Part shown: positions 6,524 to 16,124 of the stretch, piece by piece | Position numbering within the stretch: position 1 is the first letter of the stretch | Layout of the letters: each line of letters starts with the position of its first letter | Assembly: GCA_902784095.1 (NCBI GenBank) | Contig: CACZTK010000050.1 | Span: forward strand, 1-35,069 | Direction: 5' to 3' | Length of the DNA: 35,069 nucleotides | Origin: an uncultured Erysipelotrichaceae bacterium | Lineage (GTDB): Bacteria > Bacillota_I > Bacilli_A > RF39 > UBA660 | The notes under the pieces: model-generated | Told to the model about the DNA's origin: nothing | The model's database searches: none | What the model saw: the letters and a program-made list of their open reading frames with translations, nothing else | Translations under genes and position numbers: made by a program

Positions 6524-7912
6524 TTAAATATTTTTTAAGATATCTCTAGCTGCTACTAAACCCGTTGCCGCTGCAGTAACAATATTTCCTGCTTTTCCTG
6601 CTCCATCACCAATGAAATAAATATCTTCTTTTTCTAATTTCATATTATTATTAGTTTCTATTTCATTACTAAAGAATTTTATTTCAGGTCCATATAATAG
6701 TGTTTCACCATTATTAACTCCTGGAATTATTTCATCTAATTTTTCTAATCCTTCTAGAATATTTATTATTGTTCTATGTGGCATAACTAAAGCAAGATCT
6801 CCTGCTACACAATCTTTTAAAGTTGGCTCTATAAAACTTTTATTAATTCTTGACCATGTTGAACGTCTTCCTAATCTTAAATCTCTTAAACTCTGAATAA
6901 TTGGTTTACCTCCACCTAGAGTATTAGCAATTCTTGCAATTGATTCTCCATACTCACGAGTATTTGTTACAGGTTCTGTTAGGTTTACTTTTGAAATAAA
7001 TGCAAAATTAGAGTTATTAGATTTAGTGTTTTTTAGGGCATGGCCATTCACACAAATATATCCATAATAGTTTTCTTTAGCAACAAAACCTCCTGGATTA
7101 GTACAAAATGTTCTTACTTCATCATTATATGTATCTGTCTTTATAAATATGGTTGGATCATAAATAATATTAGTAATTGGATCAAGTATTTCTCTTCTTA
7201 CTTCTACTCTAACACCAATTTCAATACTATTAGAAACATATTTTATTTTATATTTATCTGCAAGTTCTTGTACCCACTTAGCACCTGTTCTACCAGGAGC
7301 TACTACTACTTTTTTACAAGTAAAACTTGCTTCTTTTCTACCATTCTTATATATAACTTTGTAATTAGATTTTTCTTTATTAATATCTATAACATCACAT
7401 AATTCAAATAAGTCTACACCATGTTCTTTTAAGTAATTAGAAAAGTCTTCTATATATTTTGGTAACATATCACTACCTAAATGTTTTTGTTTAATTATTA
7501 ATAAACTAGCTCCTGTTTTTGCTATTTTATTAGATATTTCTCTTGCTTCTTCCATGTTAGTTGGATATACCTTTGAATCCATATTAAATTTATTAAATAT
7601 TTCTTCTGTATCATCTATTAGTTGATATGCAGCTGTTTTAGACATATATTTAAATAAATCAGATTTACCAAGTTTAGGTATAAAATTAAGTTTTCCATCA
7701 GAGAATGTTCCTGCTCCTCCATAGCCTGACATAATATTACATGGATTACAATTTAAACATTCTTTTTTTGTTTTACTTAATGGACACATTCTATTACTTG
7801 CAAACATTCCTCTATCAAGTAATGCTATTTTTAAATCTTTATTCTTAGTAATAAGTTCATATGCAGTAAATAATCCTGCTGGTCCTGCTCCTACAATTAC
7901 AACATCATACAT
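6524..7912 (-). CDS. FAD-dependent dehydrogenase, COG2509 family
   Basis: This 462-aa flavoprotein begins with the dinucleotide-binding motif VVIVGAGPAGLFTAYEL (residues 4-20). A cysteine-containing stretch CPLSKTKKECLNCNPCNIMSG follows, then GGAGTFSDGKLNF, a second GR-type motif VVVAPGRTGAKWV, and the C-terminal FAD motif YFIGDGAGKAGNIVTAAATG. This architecture and length match the uncharacterised COG2509 FAD-dependent dehydrogenases common in Firmicutes. The substrate is unknown. The four clustered cysteines near residues 43-57 may hold a metal or Fe-S cluster, which is inference. The start follows GAGGTG, and a -10 TATAAT lies at 7936-7931. Confidence 0.85.
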   Translation of the reverse strand: MYDVVIVGAGPAGLFTAYELITKNKDLKIALLDRGMFASNRMCPLSKTKKECLNCNPCNIMSGYGGAGTFSDGKLNFIPKLGKSDLFKYMSKTAAYQLIDDTEEIFNKFNMDSKVYPTNMEEAREISNKIAKTGASLLIIKQKHLGSDMLPKYIEDFSNYLKEHGVDLFELCDVIDINKEKSNYKVIYKNGRKEASFTCKKVVVAPGRTGAKWVQELADKYKIKYVSNSIEIGVRVEVRREILDPITNIIYDPTIFIKTDTYNDEVRTFCTNPGGFVAKENYYGYICVNGHALKNTKSNNSNFAFISKVNLTEPVTNTREYGESIARIANTLGGGKPIIQSLRDLRLGRRSTWSRINKSFIEPTLKDCVAGDLALVMPHRTIINILEGLEKLDEIIPGVNNGETLLYGPEIKFFSNEIETNNNMKLEKEDIYFIGDGAGKAGNIVTAAATGLVAARDILKNI

Positions 7913-7939
7913 AAAAACACCTCTAAATGTATTATAGTT

Positions 7940-7974
7940 AAAAAAAAGAAGAATTGCAAATTTAGATTCTTCTT
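7940..7974 (-). terminator. Intrinsic terminator of rdgB operon
   Basis: The arms AAGAAGAAT (7946-7954) and ATTCTTCTT (7966-7974) are followed on the minus strand by a T-run (7947-7941). The last rdgB codons form the 5' arm and its stop codon (7962-7964) is in the loop. Confidence 0.85.
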
Positions 7975-8528
7975 GATAATAATTTTTTATTTAGATCAGA
8001 AGCTGCGATACTTCTAGCACTTATTTTATTTTTTTCTTCAGGTGTAAGTTCGGCTAAAGTTTTTCCATTTGGTAGACAGAATATTTCATCAAAACCAAAT
8101 CCATTAGTTCCTCTTCTGGTCTTTGAAATATATCCATCGATTACACCTTCACCAACTATTATGTTTTTGCCATCATAGTAAACTAAAACACATACTACTT
8201 TTGCACTTCTATTTTCATATTCATTAACTTTATTTATTAAATATTCATTTCTTTCTTTATCAGTTACATCACCTAAAAATCTATGAGTATTAACTCCTGG
8301 GAATCCATCTAAACAATTAATACATAATCCAGAATCATCAGCAATTACTTCTTCATTAGTAATATTATATATTTCTTTTGCTTTTTTAGATGCATTACCT
8401 AAAAATGAATCCTGATCTTCTTCTACATCTATATCTATATTCTTTTCTTTTAAAGAATATAATTCATAATTTTTTAATATTTTTTTTAATTCTTCCAATT
8501 TACCTTTATTATTAGTAGCAACTATCAT
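7962..8528 (-). CDS. rdgB: XTP/dITP diphosphatase (RdgB/HAM1)
   Basis: This housecleaning pyrophosphatase hydrolyses dITP, XTP and ITP to monophosphates, keeping deaminated purines out of DNA and RNA. The 188-aa product shows the N-terminal ATNNKGKLEELKKIL, the catalytic ADDSGLCINCLDGFPGVNTHRF, GFGFDEIFCLPNGKTLAELT with K-N-K-I-S-ARSIA, all in the expected order. The length is slightly below the usual 195-200 aa. The start overlaps the preceding gene by 4 nt (ATGA). It sits directly downstream of a phospholipase-C-like gene, with no obvious functional link. Confidence 0.95.
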   Translation of the reverse strand: MIVATNNKGKLEELKKILKNYELYSLKEKNIDIDVEEDQDSFLGNASKKAKEIYNITNEEVIADDSGLCINCLDGFPGVNTHRFLGDVTDKERNEYLINKVNEYENRSAKVVCVLVYYDGKNIIVGEGVIDGYISKTRRGTNGFGFDEIFCLPNGKTLAELTPEEKNKISARSIAASDLNKKLLSRRI

Positions 8529-9076
8529 ATTAAATCTCCTAAATCTTTAATATCATTTACTATTGTATTAGAAATATCTTTTATAAACTCCATAATATCA
8601 GATTTTAAATACTCAGTATTTCCCTTATTCTTACTATGTAAAAACTTAATATTATTTTCTAAAATATTTTTATTAACATCAACATCATAATCACTTAGTA
8701 TTTTAGTTAAATAATCAACATCTAGATTAAATTCATTAACTATTTCATAATTAATCAAATCATATTCTTTATAAATAGTACCATTATTGAAGTTATTAAT
8801 ATCTGTAGTATACTTTGGAAGATATTCTTCTAAAAAATACTTATCTAACAGTAAATGTGTATAATATCCAAGATATAGATTATTTTTTAGATCTAAGTGT
8901 TCTTTAAAATAAGAAATATCTGGTATTAAAAAATATTTTCCATCTATCTTGTGATGAGAGTCATCTAGATTAATAATATCAGGCAATAAATTACCTTTAA
9001 TAAATAATTGATCAGTAATATTTATTTTTTCACCAACTAATTTTGCAACTGCCATATGAACAGCAATACTTGGCAT
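8525..9076 (-). CDS. Zinc-dependent phospholipase C-like hydrolase
   Basis: This 183-aa protein begins MPSIAVHMAVAKLVGEKI, followed by IKGNLLPDIINLDDSHHK and YLGYYTHLLLDKYF. The order of His7, Asp33, His41/His42, His74 and Asp78 resembles the metal-binding residues of the zinc-dependent phospholipase C/S1-P1 nuclease-like fold found in many short Firmicutes hydrolases. There is no signal peptide, so it should be cytoplasmic, unlike secreted phospholipase C. The substrate is unknown. The RBS GGGGTGAT is strong. It is translationally coupled to rdgB (ATGA). Assignment to the superfamily is moderate. Confidence 0.6.
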   Translation of the reverse strand: MPSIAVHMAVAKLVGEKINITDQLFIKGNLLPDIINLDDSHHKIDGKYFLIPDISYFKEHLDLKNNLYLGYYTHLLLDKYFLEEYLPKYTTDINNFNNGTIYKEYDLINYEIVNEFNLDVDYLTKILSDYDVDVNKNILENNIKFLHSKNKGNTEYLKSDIMEFIKDISNTIVNDIKDLGDLI

Positions 9077-9211
9077 ATTATCACCCCTTTATTTATTCTT
9101 TAATATATTTGTAGCTTTTTCTTTTAGTATCATTTCATTTCTTATTTAAAAGGTTCTCATATTCTTTATTAATTGAACTACTAATTATTGATATTCCAAC
9201 GTAATTCACCT
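9077..9211. other. Intergenic gap with no supported gene
   Basis: This stretch lies between purA and the phospholipase-like gene. It holds only tiny reading frames (up to about 24 codons, with AAAGGTGA near 9208 but no good start after it). Nothing here could be supported as a gene, although the gap is larger than most same-strand gaps in the window. Confidence 0.4.
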
Positions 9212-10529
<1,318 letters not shown>

Positions 10530-10531
<2 letters not shown>

Positions 10532-11012
10532 ACATATCTAAAAATGAACTTATATGTGCTGTTGAAAAATTAGTATTTTCCATAATATCATTTAATATTT
10601 CAACAGTATCATCTATCATTATTAAATTTTCATCAGGCAATTCTTTATATTTATCTTTTATTCTTAATAATTCATTAACTTTATCGCTATCATTTTTTAC
10701 ACAATAAACATTTTCTTTTAATATTTTATAATATTTATTAGCATACTCTTTCTTTTGAATTATTTCATTATCTTCATTTATCTTTGTAACAACATATACT
10801 TTATTCATATTTCTAGTACTTAAAAACCTTTGCATTGTTTTTGACACTTTATCTTCCGTATAAGTATTAATATTTTTACTTACCATATCATTCCATTCAT
10901 CGTCATCCATAAAATGATTATGAAAACCAAACTCCATTATTGCCAAAACACCATCTATATCAAATACTAAAACTGAATCATCACTATTTAATAGTTCTTT
11001 TATCTTACTCAT
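10530..11012 (-). CDS. HAD-family hydrolase-like protein
   Basis: This is a 160-aa protein with the HAD motif I, VLVFDIDGVL (Asp18 and Asp20), and a C-terminal LIMIDDTVEILNDI resembling motif IV. The middle, including YVVTKINEDN, replaces the usual motif II. Small HAD proteins of this kind are phosphatases or nucleotidases, but the substrate here is unknown. The RBS is GGAGAG, and the stop of the 49-aa gene is one base before the ATG. It is the last of four coupled genes that begin with another HAD protein. The family assignment is firm and the reaction is not. Confidence 0.72.
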
Positions 11013-11013
11013 A

Positions 11014-11163
11014 TTATCTCTCCATTAAACTCTTAATTAAAACTATTTTCTTATTATCTTTATTTTCTTTTTTATTTGCTCTATAACCATCAAGAGAAGC
11101 TTTCCCATATACTTCAATATCTTCTAAAAAACAATGAAACATTTTTTCACTTTTTTGGTCCAT
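11014..11163 (-). CDS. Small hypothetical protein, 49 aa, in the HAD cluster
   Basis: A 49-codon frame begins ATG GAC CAA AAA and ends in SLMER, reading MDQKSEKMFHCFLEDIEVYG at its start. It is lysine-rich and has no membrane segment. Support comes from a strong RBS (AAAAAGGAG, 9 nt before the ATG, inside the end of the 114-aa gene), a 17-nt overlap with that gene, and a stop directly before the next gene's ATG. That packing is typical of a translated member of a coupled operon. No family is recognised. Confidence 0.62.
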   Translation of the reverse strand: MDQKSEKMFHCFLEDIEVYGKASLDGYRANKKENKDNKKIVLIKSLMER

Positions 11164-11491
11164 TTTTAACTACTCCTTTTTCCTTAAATCCTTCATACAT
11201 TTTTTTAGATGTTTCTTCATCTACACCTAGACTTTCTATTAAGAATTTTAAATCTCCTTCAGATATTTTACCTGTGTCTTCTATATCTTTTCTTATATTA
11301 TAAAATTTTCTATAATCATCTATTCTTTTTTGATCTCTTTCTAGTAGTTCAAAAACATCTGCTTCATTTGGATCATAACCATCCTTAATTTTATTCATAA
11401 TAATAGTAGCATTATCAGAAAAATTTAATCTTTCTTCAGAATAATAATCATATCTTTGTGATGCCTTTCCATCATCTAATTCATCTCTCAT
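11147..11491 (-). CDS. Hypothetical protein, 114 aa, in the HAD cluster
   Basis: This charged soluble 114-aa protein starts MRDELDDGKASQRYDYYSEE. It is mostly predicted helical with no cysteines and no hydrophobic segment. The RBS AGAGGAGAG stands 4-5 nt before the ATG at 11491, inside the end of the upstream HAD gene, which it overlaps by 11 nt. The C-terminal part, with ISEGDLKFLIESLGVDEE, resembles an EF-hand-like or helix-loop-helix spacing, but the calcium ligands are not complete. No known family is recognised. Its place between two HAD genes suggests a partner or regulator, which is inference. Confidence 0.7.
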   Translation of the reverse strand: MRDELDDGKASQRYDYYSEERLNFSDNATIIMNKIKDGYDPNEADVFELLERDQKRIDDYRKFYNIRKDIEDTGKISEGDLKFLIESLGVDEETSKKMYEGFKEKGVVKNGPKK

Positions 11492-12041
11492 ATACTCTCC
11501 TCTTTTGGCACATTTTCTTTACTTTATCCACAGATATTGTGGAAACTCCTATTTTATAATCAGTTTGAACTAATTTTTTTAATTGATTATCATCATAATC
11601 TCTAGTTTCATCATCCAATATAACATAGTTATTGACATTATTTGAAGATATGTAATTTCTAATTCCCATCCCCCTATCATATGTAATAACAGTATAAGAT
11701 TCATATTCTGAAACTATTTTATCATCAATTCTACCAACTATAGGAAGTCCTAATTCTTTTAATCTTTCCTCTATAAAATCATAATATGGACTTTCCCTCC
11801 ATGAAGAAATAATAACTACATCATAATTAATTTCTTTAGAGAGTTCTTTTAACATTTCTAACTTATTAATATCTATATGTAACATTGCATAATCAACTAA
11901 TAAATCAAAATCATCAATGGTACCTATATGCTTATTTTCAAATTTTTCTTCGTTAAACTTCTTAATGATTTTATTTTGTTCTTCATCAAAAAATTCATCA
12001 CTATTTAAAACACCATCAATATCTAAAAAAATTATATTCAT
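11481..12041 (-). CDS. HAD-domain protein resembling the RNA-repair-associated (SAK) HAD group
   Basis: This 186-aa protein has N-terminal motif I, IIFLDIDGVLN (Asp7 and Asp9), then YDVVIISSWRESPYYDF near residues 74-90 (motif II, SSWR), and YVILDDETRDYDD near residues 140-152 (motif IV). The LDIDGVLN...SSWR...LDDE pattern is that of the HAD domain found in Swiss-army-knife RNA repair proteins and small relatives. The likely activity is a phosphatase on a nucleic acid or nucleotide end, from family knowledge only. It is the first gene of a four-gene coupled cluster with its own promoter. Confidence 0.75.
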   Translation of the reverse strand: MNIIFLDIDGVLNSDEFFDEEQNKIIKKFNEEKFENKHIGTIDDFDLLVDYAMLHIDINKLEMLKELSKEINYDVVIISSWRESPYYDFIEERLKELGLPIVGRIDDKIVSEYESYTVITYDRGMGIRNYISSNNVNNYVILDDETRDYDDNQLKKLVQTDYKIGVSTISVDKVKKMCQKRRVYER

Positions 12042-12090
12042 GTTATCACTCCAAGTCTAACAAATAATTACTTCAAAATATATTAGATAT

Positions 12091-12119
12091 AGTATAGCAA
12101 CTAACCTATTATATTTCAA
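12091..12119 (-). promoter_or_regulatory. Promoter of the HAD cluster
   Basis: The minus strand has TTGAAA (12119-12114), a 17-nt spacer and TATACT (12096-12091), with TG one base before the -10. Transcription should begin near 12084, giving a leader of about 43 nt. This is one of the few promoters in the window with both elements. Confidence 0.72.
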
Positions 12120-12133
12120 TTTCTTTAAGAATA

Positions 12134-12781
12134 TTATTTTCCTTTTTCAAATTTTACATACTCAAATCCTAGTTCTTTATAAACTGCGCTTGCTCGCGGA
12201 GTATTAATAGCTCTAGCAATTACTAAATTATAGAATTCATCACATAAACAAATACTACATAAAGTAATACTTACTATTAAGAATGCTTTCTTACTAATTT
12301 TCTTAGATAAATATATTAAAAATGGTAGGATATAATATAATAACCCAAGTCCACCAAAACCAAATATTAACACACTTCTTAGACAAACAAATCCTCCAAT
12401 GTTACCAAAATTAAGTATTTCAACATTATAATCCCATAAACGTAAACCATCACATAATTTATAAATAGCAAGTCCTGAAAAGTATTCAAGTACACCAGTT
12501 GAAATAACTGATATTAAGAATACTTTTAGTGGATTCTTTTTATATTTATATGTACAAAGCAAAATCAATATGGATCCAACTGCATAAATATTTATCCATG
12601 GCAAAAAGTTTCCTCCTTGCATATAGAATTTTTGCATACCTCCATTAAAATAATAAAAAATAAACTCATATATCCATCCTGTGGTACCTGCTACTACAAT
12701 TAATAAACAAATAATACCAATAATTTGATATTTTTCAAACTTTATAGAATTATTTTTATAATCTTTAAAAACTTCTTTCAT
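12134..12781 (-). CDS. Putative ABC transporter permease-type membrane protein (CmpB/DUF1113)
   Basis: This 215-aa protein has about five hydrophobic helices. The family pattern is visible: GTTGWIYEFIFYYF, then GGNFLPWINIYAVGSILILL, and later GVLEYFSGLAIYKL followed by the W-D-Y motif (LRLWDYNV) and GFVCLRSVLIFG. This matches the PF06541 family (putative ABC-transporter permease, CmpB), whose role is not established. No ATPase gene lies next to it, so transport is uncertain. It appears monocistronic, between two hairpins and the HAD-cluster promoter. Confidence 0.75.
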   Translation of the reverse strand: MKEVFKDYKNNSIKFEKYQIIGIICLLIVVAGTTGWIYEFIFYYFNGGMQKFYMQGGNFLPWINIYAVGSILILLCTYKYKKNPLKVFLISVISTGVLEYFSGLAIYKLCDGLRLWDYNVEILNFGNIGGFVCLRSVLIFGFGGLGLLYYILPFLIYLSKKISKKAFLIVSITLCSICLCDEFYNLVIARAINTPRASAVYKELGFEYVKFEKGK

Positions 12782-12830
12782 ATAATCTACCTCTATAATA
12801 ATTTTATCACATATCTATACTAAAAATAAA

Positions 12831-12850
12831 AGGAATAATTTCTTATTCCT
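12831..12850. terminator. Bidirectional hairpin terminator upstream of the CmpB-like gene
   Basis: AGGAATAA/TTATTCCT with loop TTTC. CATTTTTT follows on the plus strand and TTTATTTTT on the minus strand. It lies in the 184-bp gap between dacF and the CmpB-like gene, which otherwise holds only the dacF terminator and AT-rich sequence. Confidence 0.65.
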
Positions 12851-12936
12851 CATTTTTTGTAGATTTTTTTACTTATGGCATTATAAATAAAAAAATCAAA
12901 CACTTTTACCTTTTTCTATAATACTTAAATCCATAT

Positions 12937-12963
12937 AAAAGATTTGATTAAAAAATCAAATCT
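12937..12963 (-). terminator. Intrinsic terminator of dacF
   Basis: AGATTTGATT/AATCAAATCT (12940-12949 and 12954-12963) has a 4-nt loop and is followed on the minus strand by TTTTATAT. It starts 2 nt after the dacF stop. Confidence 0.82.
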
Positions 12964-12965
12964 AT

Positions 12966-14120
12966 TTAGTTTATTTTTCCTAATATTGTATTTTTAATTA
13001 ATTCTAAATAAAGTTCTAAAAAACTTAGTTTTCTTATATTATCTTTTGATACTAAATCAACTGAAATTTTATCTTTACCTTTTTCTTTAACTAATATTTT
13101 ACCTATAATATCACCTTTTTTTATTGGAACATTTATCTTATCAATTTTAATATCATAGTCATATTTATGTTTATTACTATTTTTATTTTCTAATACTCCT
13201 ACATCTGTTTTAGGAGTAAGTCTAATTTTATCTTTATCACCTTTATCAAAGTAAATTTCTTTGATTGTGTCATCTTTTTTCTTTATTATTTCGACTTTTT
13301 TTGTGTTAAAACCATAGTCAAGTAGTGCCATTGTCTCACTATTTCTAATTTTACTGTTTTCTTCTCCTAAAACTATCGCAATTAAACGCATATTATCTTT
13401 TTTAGCAGTAGCTGCTAGACAATATTTGGCAGCATCAGTATGACCTGTTTTTAAACCATCTGCTCCATCATAGAATCTAACTAATTTATTTGTATTAACT
13501 AGCCAAAACTTATTCTCTGTATTTTGTCTTAAATAGTCTTCATAAACTGATGAAAACTTTAATATATCTTCATGATTTAATAAATTTCTAGCAATTATGG
13601 CCATATCGTATGCAGATGATAGATGACCTTCTTCATCTAAACCTGTACTATTTTTAAATACTGTATTTTTAAGACCTAGTTCTTTTACTTTTTTATTCAT
13701 AAGCTTTACAAATTCATTTTCAGAACCAGATATATATTCAGCCATAGCAACAGTAGCATCATTTGCACTAGCCATAGAAATTCCTTTAAACAAGTCTTTT
13801 ACGCTCATTTTTTCACCAGTCGTTAAGTATATTTGGGATCCACCCATACTTGCTGCATTCTTACTAACTGTAACTATATCATCCCATTTTATTTTTCCTT
13901 TTTCAATGTTTTCTAGAATAATAGTTTGTGCTACCATTTTAGTCATTGAAGCAACTGCTACTTGTTTATCTTTTTCTTTTTCAAAAATTATTTTTCCTGT
14001 TGATTGCTCCATTAATAATCCACTAGTTGCATTAGGTATTAATTCTTTAGATTCTAATGCATCAATACTATTTGGTATAAGTATTAATGTTAATATAAAT
14101 AAAATAAATACTTTTTTCAT
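12966..14120 (-). CDS. dacF: D-alanyl-D-alanine carboxypeptidase (DacF/PBP5 type)
   Basis: This enzyme removes the terminal D-Ala of peptidoglycan stem peptides and so sets cross-linking. In spore formers DacF acts on cortex or forespore wall. The 384-aa product has a signal peptide (KKVFILFILTLILIPNSIDA), the active-site Ser58-x-x-Lys61 (ASMTK), SAN at 118-120 and KTG at 224-226, the three penicillin-binding motifs in order. The C-terminal domain (about 260-384) ends in a hydrophobic helix LELYLELIKNTIL likely for membrane association. The RBS is AGGAGGAG. In B. subtilis dacF precedes spoIIA; here it lies about 9 kb away. A GTATA-like -35 and CATAGAA lie upstream, only a partial sigma-F/G match. 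Confidence 0.92.
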   Translation of the reverse strand: MKKVFILFILTLILIPNSIDALESKELIPNATSGLLMEQSTGKIIFEKEKDKQVAVASMTKMVAQTIILENIEKGKIKWDDIVTVSKNAASMGGSQIYLTTGEKMSVKDLFKGISMASANDATVAMAEYISGSENEFVKLMNKKVKELGLKNTVFKNSTGLDEEGHLSSAYDMAIIARNLLNHEDILKFSSVYEDYLRQNTENKFWLVNTNKLVRFYDGADGLKTGHTDAAKYCLAATAKKDNMRLIAIVLGEENSKIRNSETMALLDYGFNTKKVEIIKKKDDTIKEIYFDKGDKDKIRLTPKTDVGVLENKNSNKHKYDYDIKIDKINVPIKKGDIIGKILVKEKGKDKISVDLVSKDNIRKLSFLELYLELIKNTILGKIN

Positions 14121-14181
14121 AACTCCTCCTATTTTTTTCTATGTTAAATTCTAGAAAAATATACATATTTGTAGAAAAAAA

Positions 14182-14190
14182 TGCTATTAT
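14182..14190 (+). promoter_or_regulatory. Extended -10 promoter of vanY
   Basis: TGCTATTAT is a TG-n-TATTAT element with no clear -35. The start should be near 14197, so the leader is about 12 nt and consists of the RBS AGGTGAT. Confidence 0.55.
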
Positions 14191-14208
14191 AGTAGTAGGT
14201 GATTTCTT

Positions 14209-15123
14209 ATGGTAAAAAGAAAAAGAAGAAGATTAAAAAAGAGTGTTAAAAATATTTTTTTGCTTTTAATAGTTGTATTTATTCTAAGTATAGTTTATCT
14301 TTCTACTGATAAAAAAGAGCCAGTTAAAGTAATGAAAACAGAAACACCTAAAGTATTAAAAAAGAAAAAAGAAAAGAAAAATATAGATGAAGATAGTTTT
14401 ATGGTATCTTGTAAAAAACTTAATTATTGTAAAGAAGAATTTGAAGACAGATATAAGAAGTATAAAGAAGAACATAGCAATTTATCTATTGAAGATATAG
14501 TTACTTATGTTAATCTTAATTTAGATTATAGTTTTTATACACATACAGAAAAAACACCAATATTAAATAAAGAAACAATGCTAGTTAATAAATATTTATA
14601 TCTTGATAGTGATTATGTTCCAGATAATTTAGAAGCTATTCAAAGTGAATACTCTAGAAGTGGAATGAAATTAGTTAAAGTTGCGAAAGACAAGTTTGTT
14701 GAAATGAGTAAAGCTGCTAAAAAAGATGGATATAGTGTAATTGCAATGTCTAGTTATAGAAGTTATAAATATCAGGTTAATCTATATAATAGATATGTTA
14801 AAAGTGATGGTGTTAATGGTGCTGATACTTACTCAGCAAGAGCAGGTTTTTCGGAACATCAAACTGGTTTATGTGTAGATGTATATGATGGTAAAATTGA
14901 TTATACAAATTTTGAAAAGAGTAAATCATTTAATTGGATGAATGATAATGCTTATAAATATGGTTTTATTTTAAGATTTCCTAAGGATAAAGAAAATATT
15001 ACAGGATATCAATATGAATCTTGGCATTATAGGTATGTTGGAGAAGAAATTGCTAAGTATATTCATGAAAATAATATTACATTTGAAGAATATTATGTAA
15101 GATTTATTGAGCCTACAATCTAA
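14209..15123 (+). CDS. VanY-type D,D-carboxypeptidase (peptidase M15), membrane anchored
   Basis: This zinc metallopeptidase cleaves D-Ala-D-Ala or related peptidoglycan peptides outside the cell. The 304-aa product starts with a very basic segment (VKRKRRRLKKS) and a single membrane helix at about residues 16-31. A lysine-rich linker follows, and the catalytic domain is at about 150-295. The M15 zinc ligands and base are visible: SEHQTGLCVD (His217, Asp224), Glu270 and His273 in YESWHYR, with SSYRSYKYQ preceding. It diverges from dacF, another D,D-carboxypeptidase with an unrelated fold, and the two may act on the same wall. It overlaps the convergent uvsE end by 11 nt. Confidence 0.92.
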   Translation: MVKRKRRRLKKSVKNIFLLLIVVFILSIVYLSTDKKEPVKVMKTETPKVLKKKKEKKNIDEDSFMVSCKKLNYCKEEFEDRYKKYKEEHSNLSIEDIVTYVNLNLDYSFYTHTEKTPILNKETMLVNKYLYLDSDYVPDNLEAIQSEYSRSGMKLVKVAKDKFVEMSKAAKKDGYSVIAMSSYRSYKYQVNLYNRYVKSDGVNGADTYSARAGFSEHQTGLCVDVYDGKIDYTNFEKSKSFNWMNDNAYKYGFILRFPKDKENITGYQYESWHYRYVGEEIAKYIHENNITFEEYYVRFIEPTI

Positions 15124-16051
15124 AAGATGTTTCATCTATAAATTCATAGTTAGTCTTATATTTAATCATTCTAACTAGATTAAAAAGAGCAACATCTTTT
15201 TTCTTTGCCTCTATCATAATATCTATATCATAGTTATATTTTTTAATTAACTCTATAAAAGAAATGAAATCATCTGAATCAATATAATTATGATGAGACC
15301 TTATTTCTTTTTTTGTATAATTTTTTGGTGATGAAAAATGCATCTTTGGAGTTTTTCCTTTCCATGATAAGAATATTTTTTGAAGATAATTTTCTAAGTT
15401 ATCATCTTCATGGTTACATTTAAAGTGATGATAATCAAGTACTATGGGTATATTAAGTTCTTTATTTATAAAAAGGCAATCTTCTATAGTAAAAACTTTA
15501 TCATCATTTTCTATAACAATTGAATCTTGTAAATACTTTGGTAGTTTTTTAAAATTATTTATAAATCTTTTTAATGATTTTTCTTTTCCAAATACATTGC
15601 TACCTATATGAAGTATTAATACTTTATTTTCTATACCAAGAGCATCTAATATCCTATAGTGATAGTTTAGTATTTCTATTGAGTTTTCTACTGTTTCTTC
15701 ATTAATACTATTTAAAACACAAAATTGATCAGGATGAAAATCAACTCTTATATCATTATCTTTTATTAGTTTTGATATTCTCTTATAGTAATCTTTATAT
15801 TTTTTTATATAATCAAAATCTACTTCTTTTTTTGTAGCAAGTGGAATTAATTTAGAAGATAATCTATAAAAATGAATATTATTTTTAATATTATATTTTA
15901 ATATTTCTTCAAGATTAGACAAATTAGATTTAATTATACTATCTAGTTTATTTAAATCACTATTCTTCAAGTATTCAGTATATGTATAAGTACTAGATGT
16001 AGTAATATTCAAAGTATCAGAAATACACGCATAACCAAGTTTTAATATCAT
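15113..16051 (-). CDS. uvsE: UV damage endonuclease UvsE
   Basis: This TIM-barrel endonuclease nicks DNA 5' to UV photoproducts and starts an excision pathway independent of UvrABC. The 312-aa product has the family start LKLGYACISDTLN, then RLSSKLIPLAT, DIRVDFHPDQFCVLNS (metal-binding His/Asp), LILHIGSNVFGKE, IVIENDDKVFT (metal Glu) and IPIVLDYHHFKCNH, with a C-terminal IMIEAKKKD. UV-resistance enzymes of this kind are common in spore formers. The ATG at 16051 is preceded by AGGTGAT at good spacing, but this RBS lies in the 3' arm of a hairpin with a seven-T run. Confidence 0.93.
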   Translation of the reverse strand: MILKLGYACISDTLNITTSSTYTYTEYLKNSDLNKLDSIIKSNLSNLEEILKYNIKNNIHFYRLSSKLIPLATKKEVDFDYIKKYKDYYKRISKLIKDNDIRVDFHPDQFCVLNSINEETVENSIEILNYHYRILDALGIENKVLILHIGSNVFGKEKSLKRFINNFKKLPKYLQDSIVIENDDKVFTIEDCLFINKELNIPIVLDYHHFKCNHEDDNLENYLQKIFLSWKGKTPKMHFSSPKNYTKKEIRSHHNYIDSDDFISFIELIKKYNYDIDIMIEAKKKDVALFNLVRMIKYKTNYEFIDETSFRL

Positions 16052-16079
16052 AAAAAAATCACCTATTATTAAGATGATT
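16052..16079 (-). terminator. Hairpin with T-run overlapping the uvsE ribosome binding site
   Basis: On the minus strand AATCATC pairs with GGTGATT (one G-U pair, 9-nt loop), followed by seven T that end at the uvsE ATG. It looks like the terminator of the upstream surface-protein operon and also hides the uvsE RBS. Attenuation is possible but is inference. Confidence 0.6.
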
Positions 16080-16124
16080 CTTTTTATTTGTTATATTCAT
16101 TATTTTTATTTAATATTACATCTA

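Noticed and set aside
9100-9205. Short frames in the purA-phospholipase gap
   Set aside because: Each is under 25 codons without a correctly placed RBS and start. They could be decayed gene remains but cannot be supported.
14121-14180. Sigma-F promoter of dacF
   Set aside because: GTATA-N16-CATAGAA matches only in part, so it is mentioned in the gene entry but not listed as a site.
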